A stretch of 64,000 nt of DNA, from assembly GCF_003952505.1 (NCBI RefSeq), contig NZ_CP034450.1, positions 3,720,001 through 3,784,000 on the forward strand. Direction: 5' to 3'. The notes beneath the pieces are model-generated. The model was not told the DNA's origin and made no database searches. It was given only the letters and a program-made list of their open reading frames with translations. The position numbers and the translations under genes are program-made. Each line of letters begins with the position of its first letter. Position 1 is the stretch's first letter. Of this stretch, positions 17,472-26,515 are shown one piece after another. The stretch is from Mesorhizobium sp. M4B.F.Ca.ET.058.02.1.1. Lineage in GTDB: Bacteria; Pseudomonadota; Alphaproteobacteria; Rhizobiales; Rhizobiaceae.

Positions 17472-18727
17472 CAGACCCAAAATCCTTCCTGACGTCGATC
17501 TTCAACGCCGCGGTCGCCGCCGCCGATCCGGAAAAGACGATCCGCGACCATCTGCCGGCAAGGCCGAAGGGCCGCACCATCGTCATCGGCGCCGGCAAGG
17601 GCTCGGCGCAGATGGCAGCGGCCTTCGAAAAGGTTTGGGACGGCCCGATCGAGGGACTGGTCGTCACTCGCTACGGCTATGGCGCGAAGTGCGAGCGCAT
17701 CGAGATCATCGAGGCGGCGCATCCGGTGCCGGATGCGGCCGGTCTCGAGGCCTCGCGCCGGCTGCTGGAGAAGGTGCGCGGGCTGACGCCGGACGATCTT
17801 GTCGTGGCGCTGATCTCCGGCGGCGGCTCGGCGCTGCTGCCCTCGCCCGCTCCGGGCCTGGCCCTGGCCGACGAGATCGCCGTCAACGAGGCGCTGCTTG
17901 CCTCCGGCGCGCCGATCGCGGCGATGAACACGATCCGCAAGCATGTCTCCACCATCAAGGGCGGCCGGCTGGCGGCGGCGGCGCATCCGGCCAAAGTGGT
18001 GTCGCTGGTCGTCTCCGACATCCCCGGCGACAATCCCGCCCTCGTCGCCTCAGGCCCGACGGTCCCCGACACCGGCAGCCGCGAGGATGCGCTGGCGTCG
18101 ATATCAGCCTGTGGCATGAAGCTGCCGGCAGCAGTCATGGCGCACATCAATTCGCCGACCGCCGATGCGCCGCGTCCGGACGATCCGGTCTTCGCCGGCA
18201 ACGAAGTGCATCTGATCGCGTCGGCCGGCGTTTCGCTGGAAGCCGCCGCCGCCGAGGCGAAGCGGCAGGGAATTGAAGCCGTCATCCTGTCCGATTCCAT
18301 CGAGGGCGAGGCGCGCGAGGTCGGCGGCGTCCACGCCGCCATCGCGCGCGAGGTAGCGACGCGCGACCGCCCGTTCGCCAAGCCGGTGCTGATCCTGTCG
18401 GGCGGCGAGACGACGGTGACGCTACGGGCAAAAGGCAAGGGCGGCCGCAATTCGGAATTCCTGCTCGCCTTTGCGATTGCCATTGGCGGCCTGGACGGCA
18501 TTCACGCGCTGGCGGCGGACACCGACGGCATCGACGGCTCGGAGGACAATGCTGGCGCCTTCGCCGACGGCTCGACGGTGGCGCGCATGCGCGCCGCCGG
18601 CATCGACGCCAAGGCGATGCTCGCCGGCAACAATGCCTGGACGGCCTTCAATGCGATCGGCGATCTTTTTGTGCCGGGGCCGACGGGCACGAACGTCAAT
18701 GATTTAAGGGCGATTCTCGTCCGTTAA
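17468..18727 (+). CDS. glycerate 2-kinase (MOFRL/GckA-TtuD family)
   Basis: 419 residues. Phosphorylates D-glycerate to 2-phosphoglycerate, bringing carbon from glyoxylate (via tartronate semialdehyde or hydroxypyruvate) into central metabolism. The N-terminal DUF4147 domain carries the glycine-rich SGGGSALLPSP. The C-terminal MOFRL domain carries SGGETTVT and GGRNSEFLLA. ATG at 17468 overlaps the upstream stop. Its position at the end of the purine operon fits the glyoxylate made by AllA; glyoxylate carboligase and tartronate semialdehyde reductase are not in the window. Confidence 0.9.
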   Translation: MTDPKSFLTSIFNAAVAAADPEKTIRDHLPARPKGRTIVIGAGKGSAQMAAAFEKVWDGPIEGLVVTRYGYGAKCERIEIIEAAHPVPDAAGLEASRRLLEKVRGLTPDDLVVALISGGGSALLPSPAPGLALADEIAVNEALLASGAPIAAMNTIRKHVSTIKGGRLAAAAHPAKVVSLVVSDIPGDNPALVASGPTVPDTGSREDALASISACGMKLPAAVMAHINSPTADAPRPDDPVFAGNEVHLIASAGVSLEAAAAEAKRQGIEAVILSDSIEGEAREVGGVHAAIAREVATRDRPFAKPVLILSGGETTVTLRAKGKGGRNSEFLLAFAIAIGGLDGIHALAADTDGIDGSEDNAGAFADGSTVARMRAAGIDAKAMLAGNNAWTAFNAIGDLFVPGPTGTNVNDLRAILVR

Positions 18728-18758
18728 CGCGCGCCGCATTGCCCTTGCGCAAGCGTCG

Positions 18759-18849
18759 GCGCTGCCCCTCATCCGCCTGCCGGCACCTTCTCCCCGTATA
18801 GTGACGGGGAGAAGGCAGCTGGCTACGAAGGGGCAATGAGGGGCGGCGC
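18759..18849. repeat. palindromic intergenic repeat (family A)
   Basis: A 12-bp perfect stem, CCTTCTCCCCGT at 18786-18797 and ACGGGGAGAAGG at 18804-18815 around an ATAGTG loop, is flanked by outer arms GCCCCTCAT and ATGAGGGGC. The same core appears at 24154, 24252, 34441 and, degenerate, near 34606. It lies between convergent glycerate kinase and udgX and may also terminate transcription, though no T-run follows. Confidence 0.75.
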
Positions 18850-18914
18850 GAACCTGTCGATTTCAACCAAAGTTGAATGAGGGCATCCGAAGAGGCGCAC
18901 CGAAGCATAATTGA

Positions 18915-19577
18915 TCAAACCGCCATCAGCCGTTTCACCTCTCTCATATCCTTGAGGAATCGTTCCCGCTCGGCTTCCTTGTCTTCCTGCTCCCGGATGC
19001 GCAGGATGAAGGATGGGTGGATGGTAATGAAGACGCGCAGGCCGTCTTCGCGCTCGATCACCTCGCCGCGCATCTTCGTCACCGGCACCGCCTTGCCGAG
19101 CAGCGCCTGCGCCGCGGTCGCGCCGAGCGCCACCACCAGATTTGGCTGGATGAGATCGAGTTCCCTGTCCAGCCACCAACGGCAGGCCTGGATCTCACCG
19201 GCATTCGGCTTGGAGTGGATGCGGCGCTTGCCGCGCGGCTCGAACTTGAAATGCTTCACCGCATTGGTGACGTAGGTTTTGCGCCGCTCGATCTCGGCAT
19301 CGTTCAGCGTGGCGTCGAGGATCCTTCCTGCCGGGCCGACGAATGGTTTGCCGGCCACATCCTCCTGGTCGCCCGGCTGTTCGCCGACGAAGACCACCTC
19401 GGCATTCTCAGGTCCCTCGCCGAACACCGTCTGGGTGGCGTCGCGCCACAGCGGGCAGCGGCGACAGGGCTTCGCCGCAGCGCGCAGTTCGGCTATCGAA
19501 GCATCCTCGCCAAGGACCGGTTTGGCATCGTCCAACCCGCGCCTGACTGGTGCCTTCGCCTGGTTCGTGGCGGCCAT
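18915..19577 (-). CDS. udgX: UdgX-type uracil-DNA glycosylase
   Basis: 220 residues of the family-4-like UDG group. GEQPGDQED (65-73) and PFVGPAG (78-84) form the uracil-binding motif, and IHPS (186-189) is motif B. The loop KRRIH at 117-121 is the UdgX hallmark: in the characterised mycobacterial UdgX the His of this loop forms a covalent bond with the abasic site, trapping the enzyme on DNA; here it is H121. Three cysteines are visible for the iron-sulfur cluster (C38, C41, C132), with H109 where family-4 enzymes have Cys (inference). ATG at 19577 has GAGG six nt upstream; an in-frame ATG lies at 19589. Confidence 0.88.
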   Translation of the reverse strand: MAATNQAKAPVRRGLDDAKPVLGEDASIAELRAAAKPCRRCPLWRDATQTVFGEGPENAEVVFVGEQPGDQEDVAGKPFVGPAGRILDATLNDAEIERRKTYVTNAVKHFKFEPRGKRRIHSKPNAGEIQACRWWLDRELDLIQPNLVVALGATAAQALLGKAVPVTKMRGEVIEREDGLRVFITIHPSFILRIREQEDKEAERERFLKDMREVKRLMAV

Positions 19578-19630
19578 CCCATGCCTCATCCATTCCAGGG
19601 TGAAATGGACGGGGCGGGCGATGGTTCCGC

Positions 19631-21016
19631 TCACACCTCGTGCAGATACAGGTGGTAGTCCAGCTCGCTGACAGTGCGGGCGACGCGCAGATATTCGGCC
19701 TGCTTGATCGCGACGAATGTCCGGTGCAGATCGGGGCCGAGCGCCTCTTTCAGGAAATCGGACGCCCGCGCCGCCTCGATCGCGGCGCGCCAGTCCACCG
19801 GCATGATGGTGCGCGTTACGGCCGCTTCGTAGCCGTTGCCGGTGGTTTCCGGACCGGGGTCGAGCCCTTCCTCGATGCCTTTCACAATCCCGGCGAGCAC
19901 GGTCGCGGCCACGAGATAAGGGTTTGCGTCGACACCCGACGGACGGTGCTCGATGCGGCGGTTCCTGGCGTCGCCAGCCGGCACGCGCAGCGCCACCGAA
20001 CGGTTGTTGACGCCCCAGGTCGGCGCCACCGGCGCGTAGGATTGCGAAACGAAGCGCCGCCATGAATTGGCATGCGGCGCAAACACCAGCATGGATTCCG
20101 CCATGGTCTGGATCAGGCCGCCGAGACCCTGCAGCAGCGGCGGCGACCAGCTCTCGCCACCGGCTTCGGCAAACACATTTTTTCCGGCATCATCTTGCAG
20201 CGAAACATGGAAATGCATGCCAGAGCCAGCGTATTTCTCGATCGGCTTGGCCATGAAGCAGGCGGTGACACCGTGGCGGCGCGCCTGCGCCCTGACCAGC
20301 CGCTTCAGCATGACGAGGTCGTCAGCTGCCCGCATCACATCCTTGCGGTAGTTGAGCGTCAGCTCGTACTGGCCGGGCGCATATTCGGAAATCACCGTCT
20401 CGGCCGGGATGCCTTGTGCGCTGGCGGCGGCATAGATGTCGGAAAACAGCGGCTCCATGCCGTGCAGATGGTCAACCGAATAGACCTCGGTCTTGGCCGA
20501 GCGGCGCCCGTCGAGCACGGCATGCGCCGGCTGCACCTTGCCGTCGGCATCGCGCTCATTGGCAAGAAGAAAAAATTCGAGCTCGAAGGCGCCGGCCGGA
20601 CGCAGCCCCTTGGCCGCCAGGCGCTCGACCTGCCGCTTGAGCGCCAGGCGGGGATCGGACGACATCGGCTGGCCGTCGAGATGGTGCATCGCCATCAGCA
20701 CCTGGCCGCGCGGCGGGTTGGTGCCATACAGCGGCACCAGCGTGCCGGGGATTGGCCATGCCCTCAGATCGCCATCACCGGTGTCCCAGACCAGGCCGGT
20801 CTCGTGCACGTCCTCGCCGGTGATGTCGAGGCCGAGAATCGAGATCGGCAGGTGCCGGCCGGCCTCGAAAATGCCCATCAGCTCGTGCCGGCGCACGATC
20901 TTGCCACGGCCGATGCCGTTGGCGTCGGTGAGCACGATGTCGAAGGCCTCGATTTCGGGGTGGGCATCGAGAAAGGCTTTCGCCTCGCGGGGCGTCGAGC
21001 CCGAAGGTGAGGTCAT
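19631..21016 (-). CDS. glutamine synthetase family protein (PuuA-like)
   Basis: 461 residues with the glutamine synthetase beta-grasp (EAFDIVLTDANG) and catalytic domain (AGAFELEFFL, GSGMHFHVS, NNRSVALRVP, NRRIEHRPSGVDANPY). The short form and the amine-type signature place it with gamma-glutamylpolyamine/GlnA-like synthetases rather than housekeeping GlnA, so it probably glutamylates an amine. ATG at 21016 is chosen over an upstream in-frame start at 21085 because the extension lacks family similarity. It follows the aminotransferase by 46 nt, suggesting joint action on an amine (inference). Confidence 0.85.
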   Translation of the reverse strand: MTSPSGSTPREAKAFLDAHPEIEAFDIVLTDANGIGRGKIVRRHELMGIFEAGRHLPISILGLDITGEDVHETGLVWDTGDGDLRAWPIPGTLVPLYGTNPPRGQVLMAMHHLDGQPMSSDPRLALKRQVERLAAKGLRPAGAFELEFFLLANERDADGKVQPAHAVLDGRRSAKTEVYSVDHLHGMEPLFSDIYAAASAQGIPAETVISEYAPGQYELTLNYRKDVMRAADDLVMLKRLVRAQARRHGVTACFMAKPIEKYAGSGMHFHVSLQDDAGKNVFAEAGGESWSPPLLQGLGGLIQTMAESMLVFAPHANSWRRFVSQSYAPVAPTWGVNNRSVALRVPAGDARNRRIEHRPSGVDANPYLVAATVLAGIVKGIEEGLDPGPETTGNGYEAAVTRTIMPVDWRAAIEAARASDFLKEALGPDLHRTFVAIKQAEYLRVARTVSELDYHLYLHEV

Positions 21017-21062
21017 GATCGAACTCTGCTTTGGCCTGGCCGCCAATCTTCCGCTGCTTGTC

Positions 21063-22445
21063 TCATGCCGCAAGCCTTGCCGCAACCGTCGCGAAAGCGG
21101 TGATCAGCCTGTTGACCTGAGCCGCCGTCGTGGCCGGCGAGATCAGCATCATATTGTGGAAGGGCGCGATCAGAACGCCCCGGTTGGCCAGCGCGACGTG
21201 GATGGCGGCCTCCAGCTCCGGCGCGTGCGCCGCCTCCGCCTCGCCGCCGTTGCGCAGCGGGCCCGGGGCACAGATGAACTCGACCCGGGCGCCGACGCGG
21301 GCGACATGCCAGGGCAGACGGTAGCGGTCGATGACGGCCGTCAGCCCGGCATCCAGCCGCCGCGCCAGCCGGTCCATGCGGGCATAGGCTTCCTCGGTCA
21401 TCACCTCCTCGAGCGCCGCGCGCATGGTGGCGAACTGCAGCGGATTGGCCGACAGCGTCGTGCCCATGCCGGAATAGCCAGGCGCCTTCACCCTGTTGTA
21501 GGCGGCGTAGCGGCTGGCGACCTCGTCGCTCAGGCCCCAGACGCTCGCCGGCACGCCGCCGGCCAGCGGCTTGCCAAGCACGAAGAGGTCGGGCTCCAGC
21601 CCGTGCTTCCTCGTGTAGCCGCCGGGGCCGGTGGAGATGGTGTGCGTCTCATCGATCAGGAGCAGCGTGCCGGCGGCACGGGTGAGGCGCCGCAGCGCGT
21701 CGTGGAAGCCCGGTTCCGGCAGCACCATGCAGGAGTTGGTCAGCACCGGCTCGGTGATGACGCAGGCGACATCCCTGTCCGCAAGCGCCGCTTCGAGCGC
21801 GGCGATGTCGTTGAATTCGACGATCTTCGTTGCCCGGGTGAGATCGCGGAATTCGCCGGCGAGCCCCGGCCGGTTCACCGGTTTGCCGTCGATCAGCCGC
21901 ACCATCGTCTCGTCGACCGAGCCGTGGTAGCAGCCGTTGAAGACCAGGATCTTCTCCCGGTTGGTGACGGCGCGGGCAACGCGTAGCGCGAAACGGTTGG
22001 CGTCGGTCGCGGTGGTGGCAATCTGCCAGAAGGGCAGGCCGAAGCGCTGCTGGAGCAGCGGGCCGATGGCCAACGCATCCTCGCTGGGCAGCATATAGGT
22101 CAGGCCGCGCCCGGACTGCCGGCGGATGGCGCGGGCGACCGGCGGCGGCGAATGGCCGAACATCGAACCGGTGTCGCCGAGGCAGAAATCGTCCAGCCGG
22201 TTGCCGTCGATGTCGGTGATGGTGGCGTTCTTGGCGCTGTCGACCAGGATCGGGAACGGCGTCGGCCAATCGTTCATCCAGTGCATCGGCACGCCGCCGA
22301 AAAAGCCGGGCAGGCCATTGCCGGCCTTGGCCAGCGATTTCGGCCGCGCCTTGCGGAAAACCTCCGCCTCCGTCTCGCGCAGCACGGCAATGCGCTCGCG
22401 GCTGATGCCGCCGATCGACGTCTTTGAATGGCTGGTTGAATGCAT
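21063..22445 (-). CDS. class III aminotransferase (PLP)
   Basis: 460 residues, fold type I, similar to the glutamate-1-semialdehyde aminomutase branch of class III enzymes. The PLP lysine lies in VLGKPLAGG, preceded by LLLIDETHT carrying the cofactor-binding Asp. ATG at 22445 has GAGAGGGA five nt upstream. It is the first gene of a leftward set with the glutamine-synthetase-like enzyme and udgX. The amino donor and acceptor are unknown; amine catabolism would fit the partner. Confidence 0.87.
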   Translation of the reverse strand: MHSTSHSKTSIGGISRERIAVLRETEAEVFRKARPKSLAKAGNGLPGFFGGVPMHWMNDWPTPFPILVDSAKNATITDIDGNRLDDFCLGDTGSMFGHSPPPVARAIRRQSGRGLTYMLPSEDALAIGPLLQQRFGLPFWQIATTATDANRFALRVARAVTNREKILVFNGCYHGSVDETMVRLIDGKPVNRPGLAGEFRDLTRATKIVEFNDIAALEAALADRDVACVITEPVLTNSCMVLPEPGFHDALRRLTRAAGTLLLIDETHTISTGPGGYTRKHGLEPDLFVLGKPLAGGVPASVWGLSDEVASRYAAYNRVKAPGYSGMGTTLSANPLQFATMRAALEEVMTEEAYARMDRLARRLDAGLTAVIDRYRLPWHVARVGARVEFICAPGPLRNGGEAEAAHAPELEAAIHVALANRGVLIAPFHNMMLISPATTAAQVNRLITAFATVAARLAA

Positions 22446-22603
22446 GAAGTCCCTCTCGCGCGCACTGTAGACAATCGCCGTCTCAAACCGCAATTGGCCG
22501 CCGGCTTGCCCTGCATTGGTTCAGCGGCAGCCGGCTGGCGCTTGACCTCGAGGCAAAGCCCGGCATCAATACGGGCCTGGCTTGTGGTTTTGGGGGAGAA
22601 AAA

Positions 22604-23056
22604 ATGCGTGCGATGATTTGCACTGCGACATTGCTTCTGTCGGCTGGCGGGGCTCTTGCGAGCGGCGGCATCTGGTGCTCCGCCGAGGATGCTGCGGCGA
22701 TATTCCAGGTCGAAGCCGGCGTCACCAGGGGCATGGGAGGGCCGACGTTCAATTTTCGCGGTGATCTCGAAATTCTCGGCAGACCTGCCGGCGACAGCCT
22801 GCGCAAGACCGTCTTCGAGGATTCGAACCTGACGCAATACTGGCTCGACGGCGAGGAATTGCGGCTGAACATCTATCACGAGCACGAAGTCGCTGAACGT
22901 ATCAACTCGGTCGAACTGACGATCCTGACCAAGACCAGCGACGAGGGCGTCTATGACGGGCGCTATACGCTCGCCATCTACGACGCCGCGGCGGATACGG
23001 ACCAGGACGGCAAGCCGGTTGAAGTCAAAGGCAAAGTATCCTGCGGGGCAGAATAG
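22604..23056 (+). CDS. small secreted protein of unknown function
   Basis: 150 residues. The N-terminal 19 form a signal peptide (MRAMICTATLLLSAGGALAS) with likely cleavage after ALA. The mature part has two cysteines (C25 and the C-terminal region C148), which could form a disulfide, and an acidic C-terminal segment rich in Asp. GGGGGAG precedes the ATG. I do not recognise a family. It stands alone between the aminotransferase (divergent) and the WD40 gene (convergent, 6 nt between stops). Confidence 0.75.
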   Translation: MRAMICTATLLLSAGGALASGGIWCSAEDAAAIFQVEAGVTRGMGGPTFNFRGDLEILGRPAGDSLRKTVFEDSNLTQYWLDGEELRLNIYHEHEVAERINSVELTILTKTSDEGVYDGRYTLAIYDAAADTDQDGKPVEVKGKVSCGAE

Positions 23057-23062
23057 TCGAGC

Positions 23063-24037
23063 CTACGCCGTGATGTCGATGACGCCGCAGTCGCCGGCGG
23101 CGCTGCCGAAGACGATACGGCGCTCTTCCCCGTCCCACATCATCGCGGTGATGGCGCCCTTGCCGGGGCGGCGCAGCAGCACTTCCTTGGCGTCGGCGAA
23201 GCGCACCGCCATCACCATGCCGTCGTCATAGCCGATCGCCACCACATCCTGGCTCGGATGGCAGGCGACCGTGGTGACCATGGCGTTGCCGCGCGTGCCG
23301 AGCTCCAGCGGCGCCTTGCCCATCGGGCCGTCCTTGCCGGTAAACGGCCAGACGATCGCCGCCGGCGCGCCCGAGCTCGCCAGCCATTTGCCCTTGGGCG
23401 CCCATGACAGGCTTTTGACCTTTGCCGGATAGCCGCTCATGCGCATGTGCTTGCCATCGGCGAGCTTCCAGCCATGCAGCGCGTTCTCCTGCATCGTGGT
23501 GACGAGGAAGGCGCCGTCCGGCGAGAAGGCGATGCCGGTATGGGCGCCGGCCCATTCGAGCTCGACCGGCTTGCCCTCGGCGGCGGGGAAATGCAGCGTC
23601 GCGCCATTGTAGCGGGCGACACCGAAACGCATGCCCTTGGGCGAGAAGGCCAGCCCCTCGACCGAGCGCGGATGGGCGAACTCCTTGGTCTTGCCGTCGG
23701 CGAAGCGCACGAAGGCGGTCTTGCCGGATGCATAGGCGATCGCGCCCTGCGGCCCGGCGGTGACGCTGGTGATCCATTTTTTGCCGGCGCTCGCCAGTTC
23801 CTGGACGTTGCCGCCCGCGGTGATCGAAAAGACCTTGCCATCCTCGCCGCCGGTGATCAGCCGATCGTTGGCCGCGTCATGGAAGGCGGCAAGCAGCCCA
23901 TCATTGGCCTGCGCGGTCTTTTGCCCGTTGTCGAAGCGGTGGATTGTGCCATCGGCGAGCGCGAAATGCGGCACATCGCCGAGGAAGACGGCGGCGACGC
24001 AATGGCCTTCGAGATCAAGCGGGGCGACTGTGGGCAT
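23063..24037 (-). CDS. WD40 repeat protein
   Basis: 324 residues made almost wholly of degenerate WD40/beta-propeller blades (repeats of the LAFSPKG, IAFSPDG, LSWAPKG and VACHPSQ type, about 40 residues apart). No signal peptide or membrane segment is present, so it is probably cytoplasmic and acts as a scaffold. Similar proteins in alphaproteobacteria sit next to CobW-type zinc chaperones, and a CobW gene lies upstream here on the same strand, 348 nt away across a repeat block, so a metal-homeostasis link is possible (inference). Confidence 0.82.
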   Translation of the reverse strand: MPTVAPLDLEGHCVAAVFLGDVPHFALADGTIHRFDNGQKTAQANDGLLAAFHDAANDRLITGGEDGKVFSITAGGNVQELASAGKKWITSVTAGPQGAIAYASGKTAFVRFADGKTKEFAHPRSVEGLAFSPKGMRFGVARYNGATLHFPAAEGKPVELEWAGAHTGIAFSPDGAFLVTTMQENALHGWKLADGKHMRMSGYPAKVKSLSWAPKGKWLASSGAPAAIVWPFTGKDGPMGKAPLELGTRGNAMVTTVACHPSQDVVAIGYDDGMVMAVRFADAKEVLLRRPGKGAITAMMWDGEERRIVFGSAAGDCGVIDITA

Positions 24038-24385
24038 GGCTATCTTTGTCTGGTGAAAGTGCAGAAGGCGGCTTACTCGACGTTTGTACGTCCGGCAACC
24101 ATGAGGGGGATAATCGCCAGCGATGGCGCCGCCCCTCATTGTCCTGCCGGACATTTCTCCCCGTATAGTGACGGGGAGAAAGAGGGTTGTCGCGGATGAT
24201 TTCGCCAATCTTCAGCGCTACAGAATAGGCGTCGACATTGCGGCCAGCCTTCTTCTCCCCGTCACTATACGGGGAGAAGGTGCCGGCAGGCGGATGAGGG
24301 GCGGCGCCAACGGTTGGAAATTGTCGCTACAGAATGCTTGGCAGTGCTTTGATGACCCTAAGCAGCCTGTCCTCCTCCCGAACGT
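24038..24385. repeat. composite of two opposed palindromic repeats (family A) filling a 348-bp gap
   Basis: Two family A hairpins face each other: TTTCTCCCCGT/ACGGGGAGAAA at 24154-24181 and CTTCTCCCCGT/ACGGGGAGAAG at 24252-24279. Outer arms GGCGCCGCCCCTCA (near 24126) and its complement TGAGGGGCGGCGCC (near 24295) pair perfectly over 14 bp, so about 180 nt could fold as one cruciform. No coding sequence is supported in this gap; it separates cobW and WD40, which read in the same direction. Confidence 0.75.
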
Positions 24386-25429
24386 TCAAGCCGCCTGGCA
24401 GGCCTCGAAGCTCTTGCGCAGCCGCTCGGCGTCGAGTTCGCGGCCGATGAAGACCAGCCGGCTCTCATGCTTCTCGCCATCCTTCCAGGCGCGTTGGTGG
24501 TCGCCCTCGATGATCATGTGCACCCCCTGGATGACATAGCGCTCATCGTCGCCCTTGAGCGCGATGATGCCCTTCAGTCGCAGGATGTTCGGACCTTCCA
24601 TCTGGGTGATCTTCTCGATCCACGGGAAGAACTTCTTCGGGTCCATCTCGCCGCCGCGCAGCGACACCGACTGCACCGTCACGTCATGGATGTCGGAAGC
24701 ATGCGCGTGGTCGTGATGGTGATCGTGGTCATGGTGATCATGGTCGTGATCGTGGTGGTCGTGATCGTGGTCGTGCGCTTCGAGGAAATGTGGGTCGTTC
24801 TCCAGCGCGCGGGCAAGGTCGAAGGCGCCGCGATCGAGCACCTCGGCCAGCGCCACCCCGGCACGCTGGGTGCGATGGATCCGGGCCGCCGGGTTGATGG
24901 CGCGGATCGTCGCTTCGACCTTGGCGAGTTCGTCCGGCGTGACGAGGTCGGTCTTGTTGAGCACGACGACGTCGGCGAAGGCGATCTGGTCCTCGGCCTC
25001 CTTGGAATCCTTCAACCTGAGCGGCAGGTGCTTGGCGTCTACCAGCGCCACCACCGCGTCGAGCTTGGTCTTGGAACGCACGTCGTCGTCCATGAAGAAG
25101 GTCTGCGCAACTGGCACGGGGTCGGCCAAGCCGGTAGTCTCGACGACGATGGCGTCGAAGCGGCCGGGACGGCGCATCAGGCCTTCGACGACGCGGATCA
25201 GGTCGCCGCGTACCGTGCAGCAGACGCAGCCATTGTTCATCTCGTAGATTTCCTCGTCGGATTCCACGATCAGGTCGTTGTCGATGCCGATCTCGCCGAA
25301 CTCGTTGACGATGACGGCATAGCGCTTGCCGTGGTTCTCCGACAGGATGCGGTTGAGCAGCGTCGTCTTGCCGGCGCCGAGATAGCCGGTCAGCACGGTT
25401 ACGGGAATCTGCGTCTGCGCTTGGCTCAT
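24386..25429 (-). CDS. CobW/COG0523 GTPase with His-rich metal loop
   Basis: A 347-residue G3E GTPase that acts as a metallochaperone, probably for zinc or cobalt. The Walker A motif is GYLGAGKTT (15-23), the metal motif G-C68-V-C70-C71, and the GTP specificity motif NKTD (158-161). Residues 219-243 are an almost pure His/Asp tract, expected to bind several divalent ions. The C-terminal CobW domain follows. ATG at 25429 has GAGG seven nt upstream. I found no clear Zur-type operator upstream. It is divergent from the intradiol dioxygenase gene. Confidence 0.9.
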   Translation of the reverse strand: MSQAQTQIPVTVLTGYLGAGKTTLLNRILSENHGKRYAVIVNEFGEIGIDNDLIVESDEEIYEMNNGCVCCTVRGDLIRVVEGLMRRPGRFDAIVVETTGLADPVPVAQTFFMDDDVRSKTKLDAVVALVDAKHLPLRLKDSKEAEDQIAFADVVVLNKTDLVTPDELAKVEATIRAINPAARIHRTQRAGVALAEVLDRGAFDLARALENDPHFLEAHDHDHDHHDHDHDHHDHDHHHDHAHASDIHDVTVQSVSLRGGEMDPKKFFPWIEKITQMEGPNILRLKGIIALKGDDERYVIQGVHMIIEGDHQRAWKDGEKHESRLVFIGRELDAERLRKSFEACQAA

Positions 25430-25564
25430 GTCTTGCCTCAAAAGTCTTCTCGCCTCGGAATTCCGGGCTTCGAAAAGGGGAGTGTCGGCTCCATATAGGA
25501 TGTGTGCCACGCTTTTGCACGCGGCAAACCGATGGGCCAGCCAGGCAGGCCAGAAAGGCGCCAG

Positions 25565-26296
25565 ATGTCCGACAAGCGAGCTTCCTTGCCAATCTCCCGG
25601 CGCCGGGCGCTCGGCCTGATTGCCGTCACCGCCGGCGGCGGCAGCTTTGTGCCGTCCACCGCGCCTGCCGCGCAGGTTTCGCCCTATGCCGGGCTTGCCC
25701 TTTTCGATGCCGGCGCCGGCGTCTGCGCCATCACGCCAGAGGCGACCGAGGGGCCGTTCTATTTCGACCCGAAGCTCGAACGCGCCGACATCACCGAGGG
25801 AAAGAGCGGTGTCGGTCTGACTGTCACGCTGCAGGTGGTCGATGCCGCCTGCCGCCCGCTTGCAGGGGGGCGCGTCGACATCTGGCATTGCGACGCGCAA
25901 GGCCACTATTCCGGCTATCCGGGCCAGGGCGATGGCGAGGATGTCGACACGTCGGGCCAGATCTTCCTGCGCGGCTGGCAGAAGACGGACGAAAGCGGCA
26001 TCGTGTCCTTCGCCACCATCTATCCCGGCTGGTATCGCGGCCGAACCACCCATATCCACTTCAAAGTCTTCCCGGACGATCGCTCGGTGATGACCGGCCA
26101 GTTGTTCTTCCCCGACGCGCTCAGCGACCAGATCTTTTCGACCGTTTCGCCCTATGCCGAGCGCGCCGGCAAGCGCGACACATCGAACGCGCAGGACGGC
26201 ATCGCGAGACGCTCGGGACCGCTGTCGCAGGCCGCCTTGCGCGAGGCGGCGGACTCCTACCAGGCGCTCCTGGTCGTCGCGGTGAAGTCCGTCTGA
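25565..26296 (+). CDS. intradiol ring-cleavage dioxygenase with Tat-type signal
   Basis: 243 residues. The protocatechuate/catechol 1,2-dioxygenase-like domain keeps the non-haem Fe(III) ligands: a Tyr in GHYSGYPG, a Tyr in PGWYRGRTTH, and the two His of the adjoining HIHF. The N terminus carries SRRRALGLIAVTAGGG, a twin-arginine signal, so the protein is predicted to be exported folded, unusual for aromatic catabolism in general but known for this subgroup. ATG at 25565 is favoured because it retains the signal. The substrate is unknown. Confidence 0.87.
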   Translation: MSDKRASLPISRRRALGLIAVTAGGGSFVPSTAPAAQVSPYAGLALFDAGAGVCAITPEATEGPFYFDPKLERADITEGKSGVGLTVTLQVVDAACRPLAGGRVDIWHCDAQGHYSGYPGQGDGEDVDTSGQIFLRGWQKTDESGIVSFATIYPGWYRGRTTHIHFKVFPDDRSVMTGQLFFPDALSDQIFSTVSPYAERAGKRDTSNAQDGIARRSGPLSQAALREAADSYQALLVVAVKSV

Positions 26297-26515
26297 GGCT
26301 GGTTTGCACGCCTCGACGCGCCCGCCGGAAAGCCTTCCTCCAGGGGAAAAGTCGTTTGTCATCTAACTGAAATAAACATCTGGCATCACCACGGCGGACG
26401 TCGCAATGCTTGCCGGCAAAGCTGTTCTGCAAGCCGGATTCTTTTCGATCGTCGATTGCCAACCGGCAGGCAGCCTCTATGCTGTCGCCACCGGTTCGGC
26501 CGAAGAGGGATGACC

